From JBEBVQ01 sp964636205 (GTDB lineage Bacteria > Bacteroidota > Bacteroidia > Chitinophagales > Chitinophagaceae), in assembly GCA_964636205.1 (NCBI GenBank), contig CAZWPF010000131.1, forward strand, positions 1 to 6,214: 6,214 nucleotides of DNA, written 5' to 3'. The notes beneath the pieces are model-generated. The model did not search any database. It was not told the origin of the DNA and saw only the letters and a list, made by a program, of their open reading frames with translations. A program made the position numbers and the translations under genes. Positions 6,017-6,214 of this stretch are shown here, in pieces; within the stretch, counting starts at the first letter, position 1, and each line of letters starts with the position of its first letter.

Positions 6017-6214
6017 ATGGGATCGAAAAATTACAGGTTAATATATATCATCTTTCTCTCGGTTGGCTTTCTAATTCTCCAGCAGTCCTGTAAGGGACCA
6101 CGCAATTCAGGGGAGCTGGTCGGGGTACAACTCAATAAGCTGAAAGCCAATAAAACACCCTATGGAATGGTACTAATCCCAGGAGGTACTTTTATCATGG
6201 GGCAGTCGGATGAG
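6017..6214 (+). CDS. gldK: GldK, gliding motility / Type IX secretion lipoprotein, 3'-truncated by the window edge
   Basis: GldK (PorK in Porphyromonas) is an outer-membrane-attached lipoprotein that forms a periplasmic ring with GldN/PorN in the Type IX secretion system. The frame runs open to the window end and gives 66 residues. Residues 7-24 form a lipoprotein signal peptide with a lipobox-like LQQSC and lipidation candidate Cys25. The box is loose, with Gln at -3 and -2. The following residues (KGPRN) are not acidic, so the surface-export signal described for Bacteroidota surface lipoproteins is absent, as expected for a periplasm-facing protein. GELVGV (32-37) and PYGMVLIPGGTFIMGQSDE (48-66) match the start of the SUMF1/FGE-like domain of known GldK proteins. 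The full protein is usually above 400 residues. gldL, gldM and gldN are expected next but lie outside the window. No Shine-Dalgarno is seen before the ATG. Confidence 0.92.
   Translation, partial: MGSKNYRLIYIIFLSVGFLILQQSCKGPRNSGELVGVQLNKLKANKTPYGMVLIPGGTFIMGQSDE

Noticed and set aside
6011..6019. TATATTTTG just before the gldK ATG as a -7 promoter element
   Set aside because: The spacing between TA and TTTG is one base off the consensus, and a start there would fall inside the coding sequence.

Overview
The window reads as a chromosomal stretch from a member of the Bacteroidota, probably Sphingobacteriaceae-like (family placement is an inference from protein style, not from a search). The evidence is a gldK start, a Type IX secretion/gliding gene restricted to this phylum. 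A DUF4271 membrane protein sits directly next to a uroporphyrinogen-III synthase, one promoter element fits the Bacteroidota -7 consensus TAnnTTTG, and most genes lack a strong Shine-Dalgarno sequence. Coding density is high. No insertion sequence, CRISPR array, tRNA, rRNA or phage gene is visible.

Layout: (1) 1-663 (+) is the 3' part of an exodeoxyribonuclease III gene whose start lies outside the window. (2) 664-838 is an AT-rich gap. (3) 839-2887 (+) encodes a 682-residue membrane-anchored protein with a long AsmA-like periplasmic region followed by a GT51 peptidoglycan glycosyltransferase domain and no transpeptidase. (4) 2884-3429 (+) encodes a hypoxanthine phosphoribosyltransferase whose start codon overlaps the stop of the previous gene (ATGA). 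(5) 3435-4007 (-) encodes DNA-3-methyladenine glycosylase I, tail-to-tail with hpt at only 5 bp. (6) 4043-5035 (+) encodes a DUF4271 protein, divergent from tag across 35 bp that hold a Bacteroidota -7 promoter motif. (7) 5050-5817 (+) encodes uroporphyrinogen-III synthase, preceded by a clear Shine-Dalgarno sequence. (8) 5821-5852 is a strong intrinsic terminator. (9) 5853-6016 is an AT-rich regulatory gap with a long A/T palindrome and short direct repeats. (10) 6017-6214 (+) is the 5' end of gldK, cut by the window edge.

Functionally, the window combines two DNA-repair enzymes (ExoIII and Tag, not co-transcribed), a cell-wall polymerase coupled to a purine-salvage enzyme, and a DUF4271-hemD pair placed just before a T9SS core gene. 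The least described element is the AsmA-like/GT51 fusion. The DUF4271-hemD-gldK neighbourhood is the second point of interest. Nothing here demonstrates a wholly new system.
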